Source: UBA6055 sp965214085
GTDB taxonomy: Bacteria; Chloroflexota; Anaerolineae; Aggregatilineales; Phototrophicaceae
Reading direction: 5' to 3'
Assembly (NCBI GenBank): GCA_965214085.1
Contig: OZ243937.1
Location: forward strand, 558,001-622,000
DNA length: 64,000 nucleotides
This document shows positions 35,044 to 42,650 of the stretch, piece by piece. Numbering within the stretch: the stretch's first letter is position 1; every line of letters starts with the position of its first letter. The notes under the pieces were generated by a model. The model saw only the letters and a program-made list of their open reading frames with translations, searched no databases and was not told the origin of the DNA. A program made the translations under genes and the position numbers.

Positions 35044-35949
35044 ATGACATATCAACCTATACACGGCGTCATCTGCCCGACAGTGACCCCGCTAAAGGCA
35101 AATGGCGGCATCAATGTGGACATGATCCGCCCGCTTGTCGACTTCCTCATAGACAAGGGCGTCGCCGGCATCTACCCCCTGGGCACGACCGGAGAGGGTC
35201 CGCTTTTTTCTGCTGACGAGCGCAAAGCTGTCGCCGCCGCCACGGTTGAAGCTGTTGCCGGGCGCGTGCCGGTCATCATACACACCGGCGCCATCACAAC
35301 CGGAGAGACCATCGAGCTGACACGACATGCGCAGTCGGTCGGCGCCGACGCCGCGTCGGTGATTACGCCCTGGTACTTCCCGCTGGACGAAGAGGCGCTT
35401 GAAGCTCACTACGGCGCGGTCTACCAAGCCGTGCCCGACTTCCCGGTTTATCTCTACAACTTGCCGGCGATGGCGAAGAACAGCTTGTCGGCGGCGCTGG
35501 TGACACGCTTGGCGCGGCGCTATGAGAATTGCGTCGGGCTCAAGGACAGCAGCGGCGATTTGATGGCCATGTTCGCCACCAATCACTTGCAGGGCGGGCG
35601 CTTTAATACCTGCATCGGTCCGGACGGATTGATTCTGGCTGGTTTGGCGATGGGCTTGGACGCGGCAGTTTCCGGCAGCCTCAACTATATTCCCGAGGTC
35701 ATCGTTGGCATTTATGCGGCTTTCAGCGCTGGCGACTGGGCGCGGGCGCGGCAGCTGCAGCAACAGCAGCAAGCCGTGAGCGCGGTGGTGGCGGGTGGTG
35801 GCTGGCTGCCCGTCGTCAAAGGCATCATGGCCGAGCGCGGTCTGCCGGTGGGCAGCGTGCGGGCGCCGCTCTTGTCGGCTTCGGACGAGGCGGTGCGGGC
35901 ATGCATCGCTCAACTGCGCGCGCTCAAGGTGGATTTGAGCAGCGTGTAG
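35044..35949 (+). CDS. DapA/NanA-family aldolase (dihydrodipicolinate synthase-like)
   Basis: The product is 301 residues from ATG 35044. An in-frame extension to 34846 would translate the upstream repeat and is rejected. It is a class I TIM-barrel aldolase with GTTGEGPLFSADER (~res 47), Tyr in VYLYNLP (~res 136), and the Schiff-base Lys in CVGLKDSSGD (~res 164). The family covers dihydrodipicolinate synthase, N-acetylneuraminate lyase and keto-deoxy sugar acid aldolases. Next to a divergent sugar importer and a hydroxyacid dehydrogenase-like gene, a sugar-acid aldolase is as likely as lysine synthesis, so no symbol is given. Confidence 0.88.
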   Translation: MTYQPIHGVICPTVTPLKANGGINVDMIRPLVDFLIDKGVAGIYPLGTTGEGPLFSADERKAVAAATVEAVAGRVPVIIHTGAITTGETIELTRHAQSVGADAASVITPWYFPLDEEALEAHYGAVYQAVPDFPVYLYNLPAMAKNSLSAALVTRLARRYENCVGLKDSSGDLMAMFATNHLQGGRFNTCIGPDGLILAGLAMGLDAAVSGSLNYIPEVIVGIYAAFSAGDWARARQLQQQQQAVSAVVAGGGWLPVVKGIMAERGLPVGSVRAPLLSASDEAVRACIAQLRALKVDLSSV

Positions 35950-36009
35950 TCGACACAATTTTGCCACCGAGGCCGCCGAGGAGCTTCCAATTAGGTGTAA
36001 TCGCTGACG

Positions 36010-36035
36010 GTAGGGGCTACCCTTTGGGTCGCCCT
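36010..36035. repeat. GTAGGGGCTACCC palindrome (degenerate family member)
   Basis: GTAGGGGCTACCC-TTT-GGGTCGCCC is an imperfect palindrome of the dispersed TGTAGGGGCGA family. It lies in the gap between the aldolase and the FAD/Fe-S protein. A short CCACCGAGGCCGCCGAGG repeat lies just before it. Confidence 0.55.
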
Positions 36036-36157
36036 TTGCATTGAGGATTCTCCCCTGCATTTATTGTAGGTTGACGGCGTTGTCTACCTGTATGATTTGC
36101 GGGGCAATGCCGTTACAATCTAGCGCGTCGTTATCAGCGTAGCGCGAAGGCGCATCC

Positions 36158-38992
36158 ATGCAAATTGACGAGATGCTGCACGATCTGCAAGGCGCTATCG
36201 GGCGCGAACAGGCCGCGGCCGACCGCATGACGCGCCTGCTCTACAGCACCGATGCCAGCAATTATCAGATCATGCCGCTGGCGGTGACCTATCCGCGCGC
36301 TGCCGATGACGTAGTCGCCGTGCACGAGGTGGCGCGATCCTATGGTGTGCCGGTCTTGCCGCGCGGGGGCGGCAGCGCCTTGGCCGGGCAGGCGGTCGGT
36401 GAAGCGATCATCATGGATTTCACCCGTCACATGCGCCGCGTTCGAGGTGTCAATGCCGGTACGCGCCGGGTAGATGTCGAGCCGGGCTTGACCCTCGGTT
36501 CGCTGAACGCGCAGCTGGCCGGGCTGGACCTGATGTTTGGTCCCGATCCCGCCAGCGCCGAGCGGGCCGCAATCGGCGGCGTCATCGGCAATAACGCCAC
36601 CGGCGCGCACAGCATCCGCTACGGCATGACGGCCGATCATGTGGCGCGTCTGCAAGTGGTAACCGCGTCCGGCGATCTCGTTTGGCTGGACCAGTCGACC
36701 GCCGAGTTAAATCGAATCCGCGGCCTCGTCGGCGATTTGGCCGCTGAGCATGCGTCGCAGATCGAAGCGCGTTACCCACGGACTTGGCGCACGGTCGCCG
36801 GCTACGCGCTGGACAAGATCGACCCCGGCGATGTGAATCTCAACTGGCTGCTCTGCGGCTCGGAAGGCACGCTGGCGACGGTGGTGCGGGCCGAGCTGCA
36901 ACTGGTCGAGCGCCCGAGAAGCGAGCGCAAACGGCTGGCGCTGGCGCACTTCGACACATTGCGCGCCTCGCTGGAAGCCACGCCGCGCATCCTGGAGCTG
37001 GAACCGGCCGCCATCGAATTGATGGACAAGTTCCTGCTGGACAAGACACGCGCCGCCGCTGGTTATCGCGACCGATTGACCTTCGTCGACGGCGACCCGG
37101 AGGCGATCCTGGTGGTCGAATTCGTCGGTTCAGAGCGCGAATTGAGCGCCAAGATCGAGGACTTGAAGGCGCATCTCTTGCGGCTGGGATTCCGCGGGGC
37201 GGTCACCGTAGCCGAGACGCCGGCGCAGCAAGACGATGTCTGGACCGTGCGCAAAGCCGGCCTGGGCTTGATGATGAGCGAACGCAGCGAAGCCAAGCCG
37301 GTCTCATTCATTGAAGATGGCGCGGTGCCTGTAGAGAAGCTGGCTGAATACATCAGCGATGTCGAGCGGATTATCCACGACAACGACACGACCTACGCCA
37401 TTTACGCCCACGCCAGCGCCGGCTGCTTGCACATTCGGCCGCTGATCAATCTCAAGACGCTGAAAGGGCGCGGGCAGTATCGCGCGATCGCCGACGCCGT
37501 GGCGCAGACGGTTAAGAAATACCAGGGCGCAATCACCGGCGAGCACGGCCAGGGGCTGGTGCGGGGCGAATTCAGCGAGTACCTCTTTGGGCCCGAGTTA
37601 ATGGACGCCTTTCGGGCGGTCAAGCGGGCTTTCGACCCCCACAATATGATGAATCCGGGCAAGATCATTGACTCGCCGCCGATGGACAGCGCCGAGTTCA
37701 TGCGCTATTCGCCCGATTACGAAGTCATCAACCTGAGGACACGCTATGATTGGTCGGCTGACAATGGCTTCTCCGGCGCGGTTGAGATGTGCAATGGCGC
37801 CGGTGTCTGCCGCAAGGAAGGCGGCGGCACGATGTGTCCCTCGTATCAGGCGACGCTGGACGAAGCCCATTCGACGCGCGGGCGCGCCAATGCCTTGCGG
37901 GCGGCCATCAGCGGCGCGTTGCCCGAGGACCTGGGCGATCCGGCGCTGAAGTCGGTGCTGGACCTGTGCCTGAGCTGCAAAGCCTGCGCCAGTGAATGCC
38001 CCTCGGCGGTGGATGTCGCCAAGCTCAAGAGCGAATTCCTGGCGACCTGGCACGATCGGCACGGTATTGACTTCGCCACACGTATATTTGGCAATATTCA
38101 CCGGCTCAACCAAGTGGCGGGGGCGCTGCCGCGGCTCAGCAATCTAGTCATGAATCACTCGCTAAGCCAGTGGGGCGCCGGTCTGCTGGGCATGCCTACG
38201 GACCGTCCGCTGCCGCAATTCGCCGAGCGGCGCTTTACAGCCGAGAGCTATCCCCAGCACGCCGCGCCCGACGCCCTCTTGATAGTAGATACCTTCACCG
38301 AGTGGAATCATCCTGAAGTCGGGCAAGCGGCAATGGCGCTGGCGGAGCGGCTCGGCCTGCGCCTGAATATACAGCGCTTGCCGGGTCAAGGATGCTGCGG
38401 ACGCCCGGCCATCAGCAAGGGCCTGCTGGACCAGGCGAAAAAGATGGCGCGGGCCAATGTGCAAGGGTTGCAGGGGGCGGGCGCCGAAATCCCGCTGGTG
38501 TTCCTGGAGCCGAGCTGCTTGAGCGCCTTCAGCGATGACTATCTGACGCTGGTGGCGCCGGATGACCGGGCGGCCGCGCAATCCTTGGCCGAGCGCTGCG
38601 TCAGCGTCGAAGCGTTTTTCGCCCAAGCGCTGGCATCGGGCGCCGGTTCGCTTGCCTGGCAGTTGGGTTCTCCGCGAATATTATTGCACGGGCACTGTCA
38701 TCAGAAAGCGCTTTGGGGCACGGCCGACACGCTGCGCCTGCTGCGATCGATACCCGGCGCGGACGTGCAGGAGATGAATACCGGCTGCTGTGGCGTGGCG
38801 GGCAGCTTCGGCTATGAGCATTACGAGCTGAGCATGAAAATCGCCGAAGACCGCCTGCTGCCGACGATCCGCGAAAATGCCGATGCCATCATTGCGGCGC
38901 CGGGTACCTCGTGCCGCGCGCAAATCCACGACGCCGGATATGCGGCGCGGCATCCAGTTGAGATCCTGCGCATGGCGCTGGCTGAAAGTTGA
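36158..38992 (+). CDS. FAD-linked / Fe-S oxidoreductase (GlcD-GlpC-like D-2-hydroxyacid dehydrogenase)
   Basis: The 944-residue product fuses three modules. First is a PCMH-type FAD domain (GGGSALAGQAVGEAIIMDF ~res 68; GGVIGNNATGAHSIRYG ~res 146). Second is the FAD-oxidase C domain, ending in GEHGQGLVRGEF (~res 462). Third is an Fe-S part with CNGAGVCRKEGGGTMCP (~res 546) and CLSCKACASECPSAVD (~res 606), then two CCG motifs (GQGCCGRP, NTGCCGVAGSFG). This is the layout of D-lactate, glycolate or D-2-hydroxyglutarate dehydrogenases that pass electrons to the quinone pool. Substrate is not determined. It is the first gene of a run with the acetyltransferase and DUF58 genes. Confidence 0.92.
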   Translation: MQIDEMLHDLQGAIGREQAAADRMTRLLYSTDASNYQIMPLAVTYPRAADDVVAVHEVARSYGVPVLPRGGGSALAGQAVGEAIIMDFTRHMRRVRGVNAGTRRVDVEPGLTLGSLNAQLAGLDLMFGPDPASAERAAIGGVIGNNATGAHSIRYGMTADHVARLQVVTASGDLVWLDQSTAELNRIRGLVGDLAAEHASQIEARYPRTWRTVAGYALDKIDPGDVNLNWLLCGSEGTLATVVRAELQLVERPRSERKRLALAHFDTLRASLEATPRILELEPAAIELMDKFLLDKTRAAAGYRDRLTFVDGDPEAILVVEFVGSERELSAKIEDLKAHLLRLGFRGAVTVAETPAQQDDVWTVRKAGLGLMMSERSEAKPVSFIEDGAVPVEKLAEYISDVERIIHDNDTTYAIYAHASAGCLHIRPLINLKTLKGRGQYRAIADAVAQTVKKYQGAITGEHGQGLVRGEFSEYLFGPELMDAFRAVKRAFDPHNMMNPGKIIDSPPMDSAEFMRYSPDYEVINLRTRYDWSADNGFSGAVEMCNGAGVCRKEGGGTMCPSYQATLDEAHSTRGRANALRAAISGALPEDLGDPALKSVLDLCLSCKACASECPSAVDVAKLKSEFLATWHDRHGIDFATRIFGNIHRLNQVAGALPRLSNLVMNHSLSQWGAGLLGMPTDRPLPQFAERRFTAESYPQHAAPDALLIVDTFTEWNHPEVGQAAMALAERLGLRLNIQRLPGQGCCGRPAISKGLLDQAKKMARANVQGLQGAGAEIPLVFLEPSCLSAFSDDYLTLVAPDDRAAAQSLAERCVSVEAFFAQALASGAGSLAWQLGSPRILLHGHCHQKALWGTADTLRLLRSIPGADVQEMNTGCCGVAGSFGYEHYELSMKIAEDRLLPTIRENADAIIAAPGTSCRAQIHDAGYAARHPVEILRMALAES

Positions 38993-39010
38993 GCGAGGAT
39001 GGGAGGTGAT

Positions 39011-39619
39011 ATGCCGGACGTCAAACTGACTGAGTTGACATCACTGCGCGAGTTCATGGCGCTGACCGCCGTGCGCGTCGAGCCGGAACAGCGCCGTTTC
39101 ACCCGAAATGCGTTCATCACCTATTTGCAGACGCGGCATCCAGCGGTTACGACCTACGGTATCTACTTGCAAGAGCAACTGGTAGGCTTCGTCATGCTGA
39201 TCCATGCCGAGAATCCCACGCAGTGGATTATCGACCGCTTGACCATCGACCGCGACCATCAGCGGCAGGGCGTGGGCTACGCTGTGGCCGACCAACTCAT
39301 TGATATGATTCACGACTTCGAAAACAGCGAGATGGTCATCGCGCGTTATCGACCGGACAACGAAGTCGCCAGAAGTCTGTTTAACAAACTAGGCTTCAAC
39401 GAGCGCGAGGAAATGTTCCGCGGGCGCCATGTTTCGTTGCTGGAATTCGAATTTGAAGAAGACGAAGCGGAAGACGATAGCGAAGACGAAGCGGATGATT
39501 ACGAAGAAGACGACTACGAAGAAGACGACTACGAAGAAGACGACGCTGAATCGGACGGCGAGGAGCCGGGCGACCATTTGAGTGAGCAGGACAGCGACGA
39601 TGACGAAAGGAATGACTGA
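39011..39619 (+). CDS. GNAT acetyltransferase with long acidic C-terminal tail
   Basis: The product is 202 residues. The ATG at 39011 has a strong GGGAGGTGAT site, so the ATG at 38999 is rejected. Residues ~1-145 are a GNAT fold with the acetyl-CoA loop DRDHQRQGVGYAVADQLID (~res 75-93) and the LFNKLGFNEREEMFRGRH end. The last ~55 residues are almost wholly Asp and Glu, with a perfect YEEDD triplet repeat. GNAT enzymes acetylate amines; the substrate is unknown. The tail could bind basic proteins, nucleic-acid partners or metal ions (inference). It starts 19 bases after the FAD/Fe-S gene. Confidence 0.88.
   Translation: MPDVKLTELTSLREFMALTAVRVEPEQRRFTRNAFITYLQTRHPAVTTYGIYLQEQLVGFVMLIHAENPTQWIIDRLTIDRDHQRQGVGYAVADQLIDMIHDFENSEMVIARYRPDNEVARSLFNKLGFNEREEMFRGRHVSLLEFEFEEDEAEDDSEDEADDYEEDDYEEDDYEEDDAESDGEEPGDHLSEQDSDDDERND
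39500..39544 (+). repeat. Three perfect 15 bp tandem repeats in the acetyltransferase gene
   Basis: The unit TACGAAGAAGACGAC is repeated exactly three times in frame and encodes YEEDD. It could change copy number by slippage without disturbing the frame. Confidence 0.95.
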
Positions 39620-39621
39620 CG

Positions 39622-40536
39622 GTGGCGCAAGAGCCGACGACTCCAGCGCTTCTGCCTGAGGCGATTCGCCGCCGCCTGGAACCCTTGATGCTGTTCGCGG
39701 GCAAGGTGCGGGCCGGCGCTATCAAGGGCGACCGCCGTTCGATCAAGCGCGGTACCAGCGTGGAATTCGCCGACTATCGCAACTATGTCGCCGGCGATGA
39801 CCTGCGCCAATTGGACTGGAATATTTACGCCCGCCTGGAGCGCCCCTATATCAAGCTGCTGGAAGATGAAGAAGACCTGGCGGTGCATCTGATCCTGGAT
39901 GCTTCGGCCAGTATGGACTTCCCGCCCGAAGGCGAGCCCGACCAGCACAAACTGCTCTACGCTAAACGCGTCTTGGCGGGCCTTGCGTATATGTCATTGA
40001 CAAGCGGCGACCGTTTGACCCTGACCGCTATCAATGACCGACAGACTGCGACCTTTGGTCCGGCTCGCGGTCGCGGCCACAGCTTCGCCATGCTGCGATT
40101 CATTCAAGATGTCGCCGCCGCCAGCATTACCGACTTGAATACGGCGCTTCAAGACTATGCGTTGCGGGCGCGGCGCCCCGGTCTGACGCTGGTGCTCAGC
40201 GATATGTTTTCGCTCGATGGCGGTTATTTGGACGGGCTGCACGCGTTGCTGAGCCGCGGGCACGAGGTGGCTTTCGTGCACGTGCTGGCGCCGGAAGAAG
40301 TGCAGCCGCCGGTCGCCGGTGATCTCAGCCTGGTCGATGTGGAGACGGAACTGCAGCAAGAAGTAACGGTTGACGGCGCCATGCTGGGCATCTATCAGCA
40401 ACGGCTGGCCGCCTGGCGATCGGAGATCCGCGATGAGTGCCTGCGCCGCGGCGCGCATTACTTTCCCGTGGAGACGGACAGGCCCTGGGAGCGGGTGATC
40501 CTGTCTGACATGCGGCGGGCGGGGCTGGTCAAGTAA
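39622..40536 (+). CDS. DUF58 (von Willebrand A-like) protein
   Basis: The 304-residue product starts at GTG 39622, two bases after the previous stop. It has the DUF58 signature GTSVEFADYRNYVAGDDLRQ, then LDWNIYARLERPYIKLLEDE (~res 62-81), followed by a vWA-like domain with a MIDAS-type LDASASM. DUF58 proteins usually partner a MoxR AAA+ ATPase; none is in this window. The last ~75 bases of this gene are copied three times downstream (41054, 41840, 42648), each next to a DUF2442 gene. The gene itself is intact. Confidence 0.88.
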   Translation: MAQEPTTPALLPEAIRRRLEPLMLFAGKVRAGAIKGDRRSIKRGTSVEFADYRNYVAGDDLRQLDWNIYARLERPYIKLLEDEEDLAVHLILDASASMDFPPEGEPDQHKLLYAKRVLAGLAYMSLTSGDRLTLTAINDRQTATFGPARGRGHSFAMLRFIQDVAAASITDLNTALQDYALRARRPGLTLVLSDMFSLDGGYLDGLHALLSRGHEVAFVHVLAPEEVQPPVAGDLSLVDVETELQQEVTVDGAMLGIYQQRLAAWRSEIRDECLRRGAHYFPVETDRPWERVILSDMRRAGLVK

Positions 40537-40828
40537 CGGCTGCGGCTGTCTCAACGACTTCGTCGGAGCGCGGCATATCCTGGATGTACAAACCGGTAAG
40601 CATAGCGACCATGTCGATGCCTTGGTCCATATCTTGCCAATCGACGGTGTAATAATTGAGCTGATAGTTCAGCCGCTGCTCCTCGGTGGCATTTTGCAGC
40701 CAAGGGAAATAGACAAGCGGAAGGCCCAGTGTACGCCCGTCAGCCATTTCGATCATCACCTGTAAGTCCGTAAAGCGCACATCCACAGGCGCGCATCGGT
40801 CGTCATGTACGAAGGGTATCTTTTTCAC
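40529..40828 (-). CDS. DUF2442 protein, array unit 1
   Basis: The 99-residue product has the DUF2442 pattern: an N-terminal strand with VDVRFTDLQVMIEMADGR, GLPLVYFPWLQNAT, QRLNY and the end MDQGIDMVAMLTGLYI. Its last codons (ETAAAVT) lie antisense to the end of the DUF58 gene and overlap its stop by 8 bases. The family is small, widespread and of unknown function; copies are often next to DUF4160 genes, and an antitoxin-like role has been suspected but is not shown. The sequence is closer to the second half of the 42640-43299 protein than to the other two copies. Only a scrap of its DUF4160 partner remains upstream. Confidence 0.85.
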   Translation of the reverse strand: MKKIPFVHDDRCAPVDVRFTDLQVMIEMADGRTLGLPLVYFPWLQNATEEQRLNYQLNYYTVDWQDMDQGIDMVAMLTGLYIQDMPRSDEVVETAAAVT

Positions 40829-40864
40829 TTGACTATAATCCTTATATCAATCTGACTACGCTGA

Positions 40865-40925
40865 TCAATCACCCCTAAGCCGCTCCCAAAAATCTAGCAA
40901 ATGGCTTTCGTGCTCGCGCAAAAAG
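40865..40925 (-). pseudogene. DUF4160 C-terminal scrap, array unit 1
   Basis: On the minus strand, RFLREHESHLLDFWERLRGD followed by a stop matches the C-terminal helix of DUF4160 proteins (compare QIRNLVLEHQNLLLQVWHTI in the intact copy). The rest of the gene is missing, cut off exactly where repeat 40925-41054 begins. Confidence 0.65.
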
Positions 40926-41054
40926 CGATGCCCGATGACGGAGGGCGAGAAATCTAGTCGAAGGGCGGTGCGCATGACTTTCCCGTGGAGACGGACAGAC
41001 CCTGGGAGCGGGTGATCTTGTCTGACATGCGGCGGGCGGGGCTGGTCAAGTAGC
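40925..41054. repeat. Array repeat R1 (SDR 3' end joined to DUF58 3' end)
   Basis: Left part: GATGCCCGATGACGGAGGGC, which read on the minus strand encodes FSPSVIGH, the end of an SDR-type enzyme. Right part: from ACTTTCCCGTGGAGACGG to the stop TAG at 41051-41053, a near-exact copy of the DUF58 gene end. It differs from R3 at only a handful of positions by eye. The far-left SDR piece seen in R2 and R3 is missing here. Confidence 0.85.
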
Positions 41055-41357
41055 GGCGGCGTAACGCTCGGCGATGATTTCCTGTAGGCTTTCCAGATAC
41101 TCTTCGCTTGGTTCAATGTAGAGTCCCGATATCAGAGCAGATAAGTCCATGCCATCGTCAATGTCTTCCCAGTATATGGTGAGACCATACAGATTGTAGT
41201 TTTGGCGCTCCTCGTCAGTAGCTGCTTTGAGCAGGGGAAAGAAGTCAAGCGGCACACCGATCAAACGACCGTCGGCCAGTTCAATCATCGCGTGCTCTTC
41301 CGTAAATCGCACCTGGCGAGCCTCGTTACGCGTTTCGTGGATTACCGGCTCATTCAT
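41046..41357 (-). CDS. DUF2442 protein, array unit 2
   Basis: The product is 103 residues from ATG 41357 (MNEPVIHETRNE). The core is VRFTEEHAMIELADGRLIGV, FFPLLKAATDEER, IYWEDIDDGMDLSALISGLY. About two thirds identical to unit 3 by eye and nearer half identical to units 1 and 4. Its start overlaps the stop of the (now broken) DUF4160 gene, so the pair was translationally coupled. The C-terminal YAAAT runs into the DUF58-derived repeat. A longer frame from 41396 exists but adds a sequence belonging to DUF4160. Confidence 0.87.
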   Translation of the reverse strand: MNEPVIHETRNEARQVRFTEEHAMIELADGRLIGVPLDFFPLLKAATDEERQNYNLYGLTIYWEDIDDGMDLSALISGLYIEPSEEYLESLQEIIAERYAAAT

Positions 41358-41622
41358 GATGCATTGTTCTCCTGTGTTTTCGCTTCTCGGGATCAAGCCT
41401 TTCCCATTCGCGGAGAATCAACTCCATGTATTCACTGAGCAATTCTCGGATTTGCCGTAACTCTCGACTTGTGAATCCGTTGTTACGAGAGAATCGAATC
41501 GGCTGCAAATCTACTTAAACAAGCTTTTCGCCCCTGTATACATGCACATGAGCGGGACCATGCTCTCTTGTAAATATACGAACATCAAAGCCATGCCGTT
41601 GTCGATATAGAATTGTGACCAT
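41350..41622 (-). pseudogene. DUF4160 gene with nonsense codon, array unit 2
   Basis: The frame MVTILYRQRHGFDVRIFTRE, then HGPAHVHVYRGEKLV, meets TAA at 41515-41517. It then continues in the same frame with VDLQPIRFSRNNGFTSRELR, then QIRELLSEYMELILREWERL, to a TGA at 41350. Aligned with the intact copy at 42191-42427 there is no indel, and the stop stands where that copy has Gln, consistent with CAA to TAA. The C-terminus is longer than in the intact copy by about 12 residues and overlaps the DUF2442 start. Confidence 0.85.
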
Positions 41623-41690
41623 GCTTCTGCATATTCCAAGAATAATGGCTGCATAGACATTGTCAAGAATTGTGGCAATTCTATATTGGC

Positions 41691-41841
41691 GCCAAGCCGC
41701 CATCCAGCGCCAGCGTATGCCCGATGACGGAGGGCGAGAAATCTTGTCTAAGGGCGGCGACTACTTCCCTGTGGCGACGGACAGGCCCTGGGAGCGGGTG
41801 ATCCTGTCTGACATGCGGCGGGCGGGGCTGGTCAAGTAGCG
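41691..41841. repeat. Array repeat R2 (SDR 3' end joined to DUF58 3' end)
   Basis: It begins GCCAAGCCGCCATCCAGCGC (minus strand: LALDGGLA, an SDR C-terminus) and continues through GACGGAGGGCGAGAAATCT into the DUF58 gene end, with TAG at 41837-41839. The central part (GGCGACTACTTCCCTGTGGC) has a few more changes than R1 and R3. Confidence 0.87.
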
Positions 41842-42170
41842 GCGGCTTTCGCCTTGCGCTCGGCAATCAGCTTTTGCAAGCGAACCTGGTAGTCTTTTCT
41901 CGGGATGAGATACAAGCCGGACAGCATAGCCGTCAAGTCCATGCCGTCATCAATATCTTCCCAATATACATCACAAGCGCCCAACTGATAGTTCGCTCGT
42001 TCCTCGTCGCTGGCCGCCTCTAGCAAGGGGAAAAAACGGAGTGGCACGCCAATAATCCTGCCATCCGCAAGTTCGACCATGGCGTGCGTTTCGGTGAACG
42101 TTACTTGCCGGGGTTCGTTGCGGGTATCGTGTATGACGGGTTCAATAGTCAAGTTGCCGTTTTTTGTCAT
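41832..42170 (-). CDS. DUF2442 protein, array unit 3
   Basis: The product is 112 residues. The core is VTFTETHAMVELADGRIIGV, LRFFPLLEAASDEER, VYWEDIDDGMDLTAMLSGLY. It follows the intact DUF4160 gene by 20 bases in the same direction. The C-terminal KAAAT again lies inside the DUF58-derived repeat. It is the closest relative of the unit 2 protein. This is the only unit in which both genes are intact. Confidence 0.87.
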   Translation of the reverse strand: MTKNGNLTIEPVIHDTRNEPRQVTFTETHAMVELADGRIIGVPLRFFPLLEAASDEERANYQLGACDVYWEDIDDGMDLTAMLSGLYLIPRKDYQVRLQKLIAERKAKAAAT

Positions 42171-42190
42171 GATTAGCTTGGTCTCTCAAC

Positions 42191-42427
42191 TTACTCATGA
42201 ATGGTGTGCCAGACTTGGAGCAGCAGATTTTGGTGTTCCAGTACCAAATTGCGAATCTGCCCGATCTCTCTAGTGTTGTAGCCACGGTTCTTATCTACTT
42301 TTAATGTCACTAGATTGATTTGAATATTCTTGTTTCCCTTCCACACATGCGCGTGCGCGGGAGCATGATCATCGGTGTAAATTCGTACATCGTAGCCATG
42401 TCGCTGCTTATACAAGACGGTGACCAT
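42191..42427 (-). CDS. DUF4160 protein, intact copy, array unit 3
   Basis: The product is 78 residues from ATG 42427; an ATG at 42439 in frame is possible. It reads MVTVLYKQRHGYDVRIYTDD, then HAPAHAHVWKGNKNIQINL, a basic helix, and LVLEHQNLLLQVWHTIHE. The DUF4160 hallmark is the His-rich APAHAHV (~res 21-27). The family is of unknown biochemical function and commonly precedes DUF2442. Of four units, this is the only full-length open copy. Low GC (~45%) suggests foreign origin. Confidence 0.85.
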   Translation of the reverse strand: MVTVLYKQRHGYDVRIYTDDHAPAHAHVWKGNKNIQINLVTLKVDKNRGYNTREIGQIRNLVLEHQNLLLQVWHTIHE

Positions 42428-42485
42428 ATCGCCTCGCAAACTAAGTATACTACTTGACTACACACAATCCACGATAGCAGAAATC

Positions 42486-42650
42486 TCAAATCGCTGCCAA
42501 GCCGCCATCCAGCGCCAGCGTATGACCGGTGACGGAGGGCGAGAAATCTAGTCAAAGGGCGGCGCGCATGACTTTCCCGTGGAGACGGACAGGCCCTGGG
42601 AGCGGGTGATCCTGTCTGACATGCGGCGGGCGGGCCTGGTCAAGTAGCGG
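42486..42650. repeat. Array repeat R3 (SDR 3' end joined to DUF58 3' end)
   Basis: It begins with TCA (the SDR stop, minus strand) then AATCGCTGCCAAGCCGCCAT, matching the true SDR gene end at 43620. It passes through GACGGAGGGCGAGAAATCT into the DUF58 end, with TAG at 42645-42647. This is the longest copy and retains both gene termini with their stop codons. Confidence 0.88.

Noticed and set aside
40925..42650. An integron with attC sites
   Set aside because: The repeats are explained base for base by the ends of the DUF58 and SDR genes. No integron integrase or typical attC core (GTTRRRY) is seen here.
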